This document shows positions 1-5,130 of a stretch of 5,734 bases of DNA, one piece after another (positions within the stretch are counted from its first letter, which is position 1; each line of letters begins with the position of its first letter). The notes under the pieces were generated by a model. It searched no databases and had not been told where the DNA came from. It saw only the letters and a list, made by a program, of their open reading frames with translations. Made by a program: the position numbers and the translations under genes. This stretch comes from an uncultured Synergistales bacterium (lineage in GTDB: Bacteria; Synergistota; Synergistia; Synergistales; Aminobacteriaceae): positions 2,033-7,766 of the forward strand of contig CAJODX010000120.1 in NCBI GenBank assembly GCA_905233295.1. The letters are read 5' to 3'.

Positions 1-532
1 TATTTTTCCATGCTTCATCGGGTAAAGAGAAAGGAGGTTCAGTTGATAAAAAAGTTTTGCAGCCTGTCTGCCTTGCAAGTTTCAAACCTGCTACAACCGT
101 AGGAGTAGGACTTTCCATTTGAAAGAGTGCCGAGTCTGAAGATTCAAAAATTTTTTTTGCATCGAAGATTGCTTTTTCATCAAGCAGGGAGTTCGCGCCC
201 TGAGCAATTACGATTGAATTTTCCCCCTCGTCAGTTACAGTGATGACTGCTGTGCCTGTCGCGAGTTCTCTGCGTGTCTGAAGGTGAGAACAGTCAACGC
301 CGTTTTCTGTCAGAGTTGCGCGGAGTTTCCGTCCGAAATCGTCATCGCCGACACAGCCTATTATGTAAGAACGTGCATTGAGTCTTGCGGCTTCAAGCGC
401 CTGATTTGAACCTTTGCCGCCGCCAGCCATACCGAACGGACCGCCAACGAGAGTTTCGCCCTTTTCGGGACAATGCGGAGCGCGTATAACAAGATCGATA
501 TTGAGTGAACCTACTATTGCAACTGCGGACAA
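1..532 (-). CDS. rbsK: Ribokinase, PfkB family (3' part outside window)
   Basis: Predicted cytoplasmic kinase that phosphorylates D-ribose at O5 with ATP, feeding ribose into the pentose phosphate pathway. About 177 N-terminal residues of a family usually near 300 are present. Visible signatures in order: GSLNIDLV (residues 8-15), PEKGETLVGG, the sugar-binding GGGKGSNQA block, IGCVGDDDFG, TGTAVITV, and GENSIVIAQGAN. This combination is more typical of ribokinase than of fructokinase or other PfkB enzymes. The C-terminal GAGD motif with the catalytic Asp lies beyond the edge. The start is TTG at 532-530, chosen because a perfect AAGGAGG sits 7 nt upstream and no in-frame ATG fits. One oddity is that the usual LNPAPA segment reads LSTEPP. 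It lies downstream of the pilus pair but is separated from it by a terminator, so it is probably transcribed independently. Substrate is inferred from motifs only. Confidence 0.9.
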   Translation of the reverse strand, partial: MSAVAIVGSLNIDLVIRAPHCPEKGETLVGGPFGMAGGGKGSNQALEAARLNARSYIIGCVGDDDFGRKLRATLTENGVDCSHLQTRRELATGTAVITVTDEGENSIVIAQGANSLLDEKAIFDAKKIFESSDSALFQMESPTPTVVAGLKLARQTGCKTFLSTEPPFSLPDEAWKN

Positions 533-539
533 ATTTTAG

Positions 540-546
540 CCTCCTT
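540..546 (-). promoter_or_regulatory. Ribosome binding site deciding the TTG start of rbsK
   Basis: The minus strand reads AAGGAGG, followed by 7 nt (CTAAAAT) and then TTG. This is a full-strength anti-16S match at ideal spacing, and it is the main reason to accept a non-ATG start for the ribokinase gene. Confidence 0.85.
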
Positions 547-559
547 GTAAATTTTACGT

Positions 560-588
560 ATGATAGCACAAACGGCGGCAAAAATAAA
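560..588 (-). promoter_or_regulatory. Possible weak promoter for rbsK
   Basis: On the minus strand TATCAT (565-560) resembles a -10 box. Seventeen nt upstream is only TTTATT, a poor -35 that overlaps the T-tract of the terminator. A promoter here is expected because the terminator separates rbsK from the pilus genes, but the sequence support is weak. Confidence 0.25.
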
Positions 589-620
589 AAAGCCTTTCGG
601 ATTTTTAACGAAAGACTTTC
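581..620 (-). terminator. Rho-independent terminator after the pilO/pilP-like pair
   Basis: The minus strand reads AAAGTCTTTCG (619-609), a loop TTAAAAATC, then CGAAAGGCTTT (599-589) and an immediate T-rich run TTTATTTT. The 11-bp stem has a single G:U wobble. It starts 7 nt after the stop codon of the PilP/GspC-like gene. The plus strand can form the same stem but has no immediate T-run and no plus-strand gene ending here, so it acts in the minus direction. Confidence 0.8.
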
Positions 621-626
621 AGATTT

Positions 627-1430
627 TCATTTTTTTAATGCTTCTTCTTTGACGCTCGTACCTAAAGGACTGTCATCGGGCACTGTGCCTTCAAATAAAA
701 ATTTTTCAACGCCAATCTGTTTGTTGTTTGAGCTGTTTTGATTATTGCTTTTGCTTGAACCTTTTCCGCTGAGTTTTCTTTGAAGATCCGTTTCGATTTT
801 CTCAAGTCTGTATTCGTAATTTTTTCTGTTGCGCCTGATAACGACTTTGTTGGTCGTAATGTTCGTAACACGCCCGAAACCGTTTGGGAGTTCTGTGCCG
901 CGCCGAACCATCCAGCCTTTTTCTTCTGCAAGATCAAGGACTGCCGCACGCGTATCTCCGGTCATCATTACAGCACGGACAAAAATTTCCGGTTCAGCCT
1001 CTTCAACATTCTGCACAGCGGGCTGAACATCTGATGAAATCGCCGCAGCCGTTGAAGATGTTCCCCTGCCGAGATTTTCGAGACCTGACTCTGTGTAGCC
1101 GTCAATATTAAACGGTTTTGTGTGAGCCAAAACGATTGAGTCCGCGATAGCCATTCCTCCCTGACGCATGTCCTGAACAGTCTGTGCAAGATCCGCCATT
1201 CGTTTCAGAGCTGCTCCGCCGTCATCTTGAACGTAATGACTTGATCCGAATGTGTTTGTTTCTGTGTCAGCAAGCATATCTGCGCGGATATAATTGAAAA
1301 CAGCCCACAGCGCACCGATGATAAGCAGAGCAAAACATGAGAATCGGATTATTTTTGCTTTGTTGTCATCTATTACGCCGGTGAGAATTTCCCAGAAATC
1401 CGCAAAATTATCTGATGATAAAGCGTTCAT
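627..1430 (-). CDS. PilP/GspC-like inner-membrane pilus or secretion protein
   Basis: Likely a bitopic inner-membrane protein of the type IV pilus or type II secretion alignment subcomplex, linking the platform (PilO) to the secretin. From the chosen start (267 aa) it has a short cytoplasmic head, one membrane segment at about residues 27-47, a low-complexity periplasmic linker rich in Ser, Ala and Glu (about 120-148), and a compact beta domain at about 149-211 (VRAVMMTGDTRAAVLDLA, then FGRVTNITTNKVVIRR). That domain resembles the GspC homology region/PilP fold. A Ser/Asn/Lys-rich stretch and a conserved-looking acidic tail follow. ATG at 1430 overlaps the pilO-like stop as ATGA, arguing for translational coupling. 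A GTG at 1442 (4 residues longer) is possible but has GGAGG only 1 nt away. Family assignment rests on fold-like pattern and neighbour, not on a strong signature. Confidence 0.65.
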   Translation of the reverse strand: MNALSSDNFADFWEILTGVIDDNKAKIIRFSCFALLIIGALWAVFNYIRADMLADTETNTFGSSHYVQDDGGAALKRMADLAQTVQDMRQGGMAIADSIVLAHTKPFNIDGYTESGLENLGRGTSSTAAAISSDVQPAVQNVEEAEPEIFVRAVMMTGDTRAAVLDLAEEKGWMVRRGTELPNGFGRVTNITTNKVVIRRNRKNYEYRLEKIETDLQRKLSGKGSSKSNNQNSSNNKQIGVEKFLFEGTVPDDSPLGTSVKEEALKK

Positions 1431-1918
1431 TCTTCGATCCACGCCTCCAGTGTCAGTTCCGCTTCAACCAAGTCAGAAGGCATGATGTTATCACGTTTAA
1501 TTTTCAGTTCTGTTATTCGTGAGGCAAAAGGCATTTCGCGCCAATCCGCAAAAAGATGAATGAGCGCGTAATAATTTCCCTGCAAACTCAATTTCAGAAT
1601 ATTGCTTTGGTCATTCTGCATTGAGAGCATATTAATGGAGTTTTCATCAATAAGGCGGCGGACTTCGGAATAAAATTCAACGCCGTCTTTAGCTTTTACA
1701 ACGTTATCTAGATTAACCTGCCTTATGCTTTGAAGCGTTCTGTTTTTGGCGCGGAGATTTTCCATAATGCCTTCAAAGTTGTCGCGTTCGCTGATTATCA
1801 TGTCATATTCTTCGCGATATTCTTCGAGCACGTGAATCTCAAACCAGACTCCCACGCACAGCAAAAGACAAATTGCGAAAAAAATTGTAATCTGCAAAAA
1901 ATAATTTCTTTTTTCCAT
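1427..1918 (-). CDS. PilO-like type IV pilus inner-membrane platform protein
   Basis: Probable PilO/GspM-type component of the inner-membrane alignment complex, which normally pairs with PilN and contacts PilP. The 163-aa protein has a single membrane helix at residues 7-29 with a short basic N-terminus (MEKRN), a charged heptad-rich segment at about 30-68 consistent with a coiled coil, and a C-terminal alpha/beta domain at about 75-163. The pattern ILKLSLQGNYYALIHLFADW followed by SRITELKIKR and a final beta strand (VEAELTLEAW) is the usual PilO ferredoxin-like layout: beta strand, GxY, helix, beta strand. The length is slightly short for PilO (near 200). It overlaps the next gene by 4 nt. 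The start is ATG at 1918; an in-frame TAA lies just upstream and the SD is weak. It begins its own unit, with no pilM or pilN before it in this window. Confidence 0.7.
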   Translation of the reverse strand: MEKRNYFLQITIFFAICLLLCVGVWFEIHVLEEYREEYDMIISERDNFEGIMENLRAKNRTLQSIRQVNLDNVVKAKDGVEFYSEVRRLIDENSINMLSMQNDQSNILKLSLQGNYYALIHLFADWREMPFASRITELKIKRDNIMPSDLVEAELTLEAWIEE

Positions 1919-1951
1919 TTTTTGAATTTTTTCCCTGACTCTTTAATTTTC

Positions 1952-1967
1952 AAAAAAAATTTTTTTT
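1952..1967. other. A8T8 symmetric tract in divergent intergenic region
   Basis: Eight A followed by eight T form a perfect 16-bp palindrome without a loop, between the pilO-like start and the plus-strand promoter. Such tracts are known to bend or stiffen DNA and to serve as UP-like or nucleoid-protein binding sites. It is too pure in A/T to be a terminator stem. A regulatory role is inference. Confidence 0.4.
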
Positions 1968-1981
1968 ATTTAAAAATTCGT

Positions 1982-2010
1982 ATGAAATTTGAATTTCTGA
2001 AAAGCCGCAA
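1982..2010 (-). promoter_or_regulatory. Possible weak promoter for the pilO-like unit
   Basis: The minus strand carries TTGCGG (2010-2005), a 17-nt spacer and TTTCAT (1987-1982). The boxes match consensus at 3 and 4 of 6 positions. The spacing is right and it would give a leader of roughly 55-60 nt before the ATG at 1918. It is listed because the gene has no upstream co-oriented neighbour and must be transcribed from this region. Confidence 0.25.
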
Positions 2011-2018
2011 AACTTTTT

Positions 2019-2027
2019 TGTTATAAT
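2019..2027 (+). promoter_or_regulatory. Extended -10 promoter of the glycan-modification operon
   Basis: TGTTATAAT is a perfect sigma-70 TATAAT (2022-2027) preceded by the TGn extension. No good -35 lies at 16-18 nt (GAAAAG at 17 nt), which is typical of extended -10 promoters. Transcription would start near 2034, giving a leader of about 35 nt before the first gene. Confidence 0.65.
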
Positions 2028-2046
2028 TGCCGAGAATCCTTAAAGG

Positions 2047-2062
2047 AAAGGAGCCAGAAAGG
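2047..2062 (+). promoter_or_regulatory. Tandem Shine-Dalgarno sites before the FkbM gene
   Basis: AAAGGAG (2047-2053) is the stronger match but lies 16 nt from the ATG. A second, weaker AAAGGA (2058-2063) is 6 nt away, at productive spacing. The nearer one probably sets the start at 2070, and the distal copy may act as a standby site. Confidence 0.55.
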
Positions 2063-2069
2063 AAAAAAT

Positions 2070-3023
2070 ATGAAAAAATATTCTTTCACTAACAGAGTAT
2101 GCAGAGTTCTGAAAAGAAAAATGCAACAGGTGCGATACGGTAAAGACACTCCAGCGGAATTTGTTTTCTTTTTCGTTGATCAGGTCTTAAGAGTTATTCT
2201 CAACAAAAATCCGAATTTTTATGCCAAAAGCAAGATAAAATCTTTCAAAAATTTTATCAAAGATGACGCATACCACATCAAAGATGTCAAACTCCCTTTG
2301 CTCGATGAAGAATACCAAAATTCTTTTGTTTCATGGGTCTTCGATGATACGTTTTATTCGTATCTTTACTGCGATGACCGCTATGATGAAAAAACAGTCG
2401 ATTTTTGTGATTCGCTGTTATATGAAGGACTCTACGGACTTCAGAATGATCTCGTCGATGTTACTGTGGAGCCGGGAGATGTCGTCATAGATGCTGGAAG
2501 CTGGATCGGAGATTTTGCGGCTTATGCGTCAGTCAGAGGAGCAAAAGTTTACGCGTTTGAACCTGTTGACAAGGCTTATTCATATCTGCTCAAAACAGCA
2601 CAGCTCAATAAAAATATTTTTCCCGTGAAAAAAGGTGTTTCAGACAAAACAACGAATCGTGAAATATATTTCAATGAGGCTGACACTGAAGCGAGCACAT
2701 TTTTGAAAGAACTTTGCATCGGCGGTGGGGGGGGGACTGCATCCGTTCAAACAACTTCAATAGATGATTTTGTGCGTGAAATGAATCTGGAGAAAGTTGA
2801 CTTTATAAAAGCTGATATTGAAGGCTTTGAGCGTAACATGCTGACGGGAGCGCAGGACACGCTGAAACGTTTTGCACCAAAACTCGCTCTTTGTACATAT
2901 CATCTTCCAGACGATCCCGAAGTAATGTCATCTTTAATAAAGCAGGCTAACCCTGATTACAACATTGTTTTGAAGCAAAAGAAATTGTATGCTTCAGTTC
3001 CGAATCTGAAATCAAAAAAATAA
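2070..3023 (+). CDS. FkbM-family SAM-dependent O-methyltransferase, carrying a G9 tract
   Basis: Predicted to methylate a hydroxyl of a sugar or other small moiety, most likely in the surface glycan built by the downstream genes. The 317 residues contain an N-terminal extension of about 125 residues, SAM motif I VVIDAGSWIGDFAAYAS (138-154, D141/G143/G147), the acidic motif YAFEP (161-165, E164 predicted to bind the SAM ribose), and the FkbM hallmark KADIEGFERNML (247-258). It is the first gene of the operon, 14 nt ahead of the glycosyltransferase gene. Codons 220-222 are GGG GGG GGG within a five-glycine stretch at 218-222. One G more or fewer gives proteins of about 232 or 230 residues lacking DIEGFE. 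In this copy the frame is open (ON). Family assignment is secure; substrate is inference. Confidence 0.9.
   Translation: MKKYSFTNRVCRVLKRKMQQVRYGKDTPAEFVFFFVDQVLRVILNKNPNFYAKSKIKSFKNFIKDDAYHIKDVKLPLLDEEYQNSFVSWVFDDTFYSYLYCDDRYDEKTVDFCDSLLYEGLYGLQNDLVDVTVEPGDVVIDAGSWIGDFAAYASVRGAKVYAFEPVDKAYSYLLKTAQLNKNIFPVKKGVSDKTTNREIYFNEADTEASTFLKELCIGGGGGTASVQTTSIDDFVREMNLEKVDFIKADIEGFERNMLTGAQDTLKRFAPKLALCTYHLPDDPEVMSSLIKQANPDYNIVLKQKKLYASVPNLKSKK
2727..2735 (+). repeat. G9 homopolymer, candidate phase-variation tract
   Basis: Nine consecutive G inside an AT-rich coding sequence, encoding part of a Gly5 loop that family members do not require. With G10 the new frame stops at TGA after residue 232; with G8 it stops at TAG after residue 230. 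Both lie before the conserved C-terminal motif. Poly-G tracts of 8 or more are known slipped-strand switches in surface-glycan genes of Campylobacter, Helicobacter and others. Confidence 0.75.
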
Positions 3024-3037
3024 TACGGAGATATTTT

Positions 3038-3724
3038 ATGCAGGATTTTACGTTGTCAATAATAATTCCGTGCTACAACGAGATCAAAAATATTAAAAAA
3101 GTTGTAGATAAGGTGCTGGAATCTCAGATAGTATCAAAAGAAATAATCATCGTTGATGATTGTAGCACTGACGGAACAAGAGATATTCTTGAAAAAGAAA
3201 TTCGTCCTCTGGTGAGTCATATTCTTTACCACAGCGTTAATCAGGGAAAAGGCGCAGCTCTCAGGACAGGCTTTGCAAAAGCTTCCGGTGATATTGTAAT
3301 CATTCAGGACGCTGACCTCGAATACGACCCTCGGGAATATACAAGACTCGTTGAGCCTATTTTGAAAAACGAAGCCGATGTTGTGTATGGCTCACGTTTT
3401 CTTAACAAAAAGGCAAAAGGGTATCTGTCCAACCGCATTGCAAATAAATTTTTAACGGTGCTGTCAAATTTTTTCACGGGCTTTTCACTCACTGACATGG
3501 AAACATGTTACAAAGTTTTTAAACGTGAAATCATACAGTCCGTCAAAATTGAAGAAAACCGTTTCGGCTTTGAGCCGGAGATAACAGCAAAACTTTCAAA
3601 GGCAGGCATCAGAATGAAAGAAATTCCAATCGAGTACAGTCCGAGATTAAAGGAACACGGAAAAAAGATCGGTTTTAAAGACGGTCTTCGGGCGATTTAC
3701 TGTATTTTGAAATACAGACATTAG
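3038..3724 (+). CDS. Family 2 glycosyltransferase, DPM1/GtrB-like polyprenyl-phosphate sugar synthase
   Basis: Predicted to transfer a sugar from a nucleotide donor to polyprenyl (undecaprenyl) phosphate at the cytoplasmic membrane face. The 228 residues show the GT-A fold of the DPM1 group: IIIPCYNE (8-15), IIIVDDCSTDGT (36-47), NQGKGAALRTG (68-78), the metal-binding QDADLEYDP (90-98), YGSRF (117-121), TDMETCYKVFKRE (152-164), FGFEPEITAK (176-185) and a basic HGKKIGFKDGLRA end. It ends there, without the two C-terminal membrane helices of GtrB/ArnC, so it resembles the short DPM1 type. GGAG stands 8 nt before the ATG. The gene lies between a methyltransferase and UDP-xylose synthase, suggesting a xylose or related pentose donor. 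DPM1-type activity is well supported; the sugar is inference. Confidence 0.88.
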   Translation: MQDFTLSIIIPCYNEIKNIKKVVDKVLESQIVSKEIIIVDDCSTDGTRDILEKEIRPLVSHILYHSVNQGKGAALRTGFAKASGDIVIIQDADLEYDPREYTRLVEPILKNEADVVYGSRFLNKKAKGYLSNRIANKFLTVLSNFFTGFSLTDMETCYKVFKREIIQSVKIEENRFGFEPEITAKLSKAGIRMKEIPIEYSPRLKEHGKKIGFKDGLRAIYCILKYRH

Positions 3725-3735
3725 GGGGTATCTGA

Positions 3736-4668
3736 ATGAGACGTGTTTGTGTTACAGGAGGCGCAGGATTCCTTGGCTCACACCTTTGCGACAGGCTTCT
3801 CAGGGAAGGCAACGACGTTATATGCGTTGATAATCTTTTCACCGGTAGCAAAGACAATATCCGTCATTTGCTTGGAGAACCTTATTTTGAATTTATAAGG
3901 CACGATGTCATCAACCCGATATACGTTGAATGCGATCAGATTTATAATCTGGCTTGCCCGGCTTCTCCGATTCAGTATCAGAGAGATCCGATTTACACTA
4001 CAAAAACTTCAGTTTATGGTACGTTCAATACTCTTGGGCTTGCAAAGAGAACAGGCGCAAGAATTTTGCAGGCATCTACATCAGAAGTCTATGGCGATCC
4101 TGAATGTCATCCGCAGCCTGAGAGTTACAGAGGCTGTGTGAATACAATAGGACCGCGTTCATGTTATGATGAAGGCAAACGCATAGCCGAAACGCTGTTT
4201 TTTGATTATCACCGCAAACACGGCGTTGACATCAAAGTCATGCGGATTTTCAACACCTACGGACCGCGAATGGACAAGGGCGATGGGCGCGTTGTAAGCA
4301 ACTTCATTGTGCAGGCGTTGAAAAACGAAGATATTACAATCTACGGGAGCGGTGAACAGACGCGGAGTTTTTGTTATGTCGATGATTTAATTGACGGAAT
4401 GATTCGCCTTATGAACAGCCGTGATGGTTTTACAGGTCCTGTCAACATTGGAAATCCGGGTGAATTTACAATTAAGGAGCTTGCTGAAATTGTAATAAGG
4501 CTTACAGATTCGCATTCAAAAATTATTTATAAGCCTTTGCCGCAGGACGATCCGACACAACGAAAGCCAGATATTTCACTGGCACAAAAGGAACTTTCAT
4601 GGAAACCTGCAATTTCTCTGGAAGAAGGACTTAAACGAACGATCGAATATTTTAGAAAAATTTTGTGA
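3736..4668 (+). CDS. uxs: UDP-glucuronate decarboxylase (UDP-xylose synthase)
   Basis: Cytosolic NAD-dependent extended SDR enzyme converting UDP-glucuronate to UDP-xylose plus CO2. The 310 residues match the usual bacterial UXS length. Visible: Rossmann motif TGGAGFLGSHL (7-17), VDNLFTGS (31-38), NLACPASPIQYQ (71-82, a UXS hallmark), STSEVYGDPECHPQ (114-127) with the Ser/Glu pair used in decarboxylation, the YxxxK dyad Y144/K148 in CYDEGKR, RIFNTYGPRM (170-179), and R210 in TRSFCYVDDLIDG, which contacts substrate. These separate it from UDP-glucose 4-epimerase and dTDP-glucose dehydratase. AGGGGG precedes ATG by 7 nt and its first G is the last base of the previous stop codon. It ends in TGATG, overlapping the gtrA-like start. 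No UDP-glucose dehydrogenase gene is in view, so UDP-glucuronate must come from elsewhere. Confidence 0.93.
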   Translation: MRRVCVTGGAGFLGSHLCDRLLREGNDVICVDNLFTGSKDNIRHLLGEPYFEFIRHDVINPIYVECDQIYNLACPASPIQYQRDPIYTTKTSVYGTFNTLGLAKRTGARILQASTSEVYGDPECHPQPESYRGCVNTIGPRSCYDEGKRIAETLFFDYHRKHGVDIKVMRIFNTYGPRMDKGDGRVVSNFIVQALKNEDITIYGSGEQTRSFCYVDDLIDGMIRLMNSRDGFTGPVNIGNPGEFTIKELAEIVIRLTDSHSKIIYKPLPQDDPTQRKPDISLAQKELSWKPAISLEEGLKRTIEYFRKIL

Positions 4669-5114
4669 TGACAATTTTCGACAGACTTATGAAACTTCCG
4701 GTACTGCGAATTTTCGAGCCGTTTTACAACCGGCATAAAGAAGGTTTGCTTTATTTATTTTTCGGCGGCACTGCTTTTTTTATGAACATATTTTTATTTG
4801 TTGCCATTGATAAAATTTTTTGCCTTAATGCGCTGATAAATAATGCTGTATGCTGGACTGTCTGCGTAATTTTTCAATATTTTACCAACAAAATATGGGT
4901 TTTTGAAAATAAAACTGAAAAATTCACGGATTTGTTACAGCAGATAATTGCATTTTTTTCCGGAAGAATTTTCACGCTTTTTGTCGAAGAAATCATCATC
5001 GCGATTTTTGCAGAGTGGCTGAAATTTCACACTTTAAGCGTCAAACTGTCAGCTTTGTTTGTTGTTATTGTGCTGAATTATCTCATCAGCAAGATGATTA
5101 TTTTCAAAAAATAA
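4668..5114 (+). CDS. GtrA-family four-helix membrane protein, putative lipid-linked sugar flippase
   Basis: GtrA/DPMS-like proteins are small polytopic inner-membrane proteins, proposed to flip polyprenyl-phosphate sugars or to assist their synthase. The 148 residues from ATG contain a short basic amphipathic N-terminus and four membrane helices at about 26-47, 55-73, 90-114 and 124-144. Family landmarks are FFGGTAFFMN in helix 1, YFTNKIWVFENK after helix 2, FFSGRIFTLFVEE in helix 3, and NYLISKMIIFKK at the end, the usual N-x-x-x-x-K-x-x-x-F finish. The start is the ATG in TGATG, overlapping the uxs stop by one base; a GTG one codon upstream (4665) is also possible. The absence of its own SD suggests translational coupling. 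Its place beside a GtrB-like gene and a membrane glycosyltransferase matches gtr cassettes. Confidence 0.85.
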   Translation: MTIFDRLMKLPVLRIFEPFYNRHKEGLLYLFFGGTAFFMNIFLFVAIDKIFCLNALINNAVCWTVCVIFQYFTNKIWVFENKTEKFTDLLQQIIAFFSGRIFTLFVEEIIIAIFAEWLKFHTLSVKLSALFVVIVLNYLISKMIIFKK

Positions 5115-5130
5115 AAAGGCTGGTTTCTCA

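Noticed and set aside
151..158. T8 run (A8 on the coding strand) in the ribokinase gene as a possible slippage switch.
   Set aside because: It encodes ordinary Lys-Lys in a conserved frame, and A/T runs of this size are common in AT-rich sequence, so there is no specific sign of switching.
505..741. Plus-strand ORF of 78 codons spanning the terminator and the end of the PilP-like gene.
   Set aside because: No ribosome binding site, it overlaps a clear minus-strand gene and a terminator, and its product shows no domain-like features.
3724..3728. G5 run before uxs as a third variable G tract.
   Set aside because: It is well explained as a Shine-Dalgarno site 7 nt from the ATG and is too short to suggest slippage.
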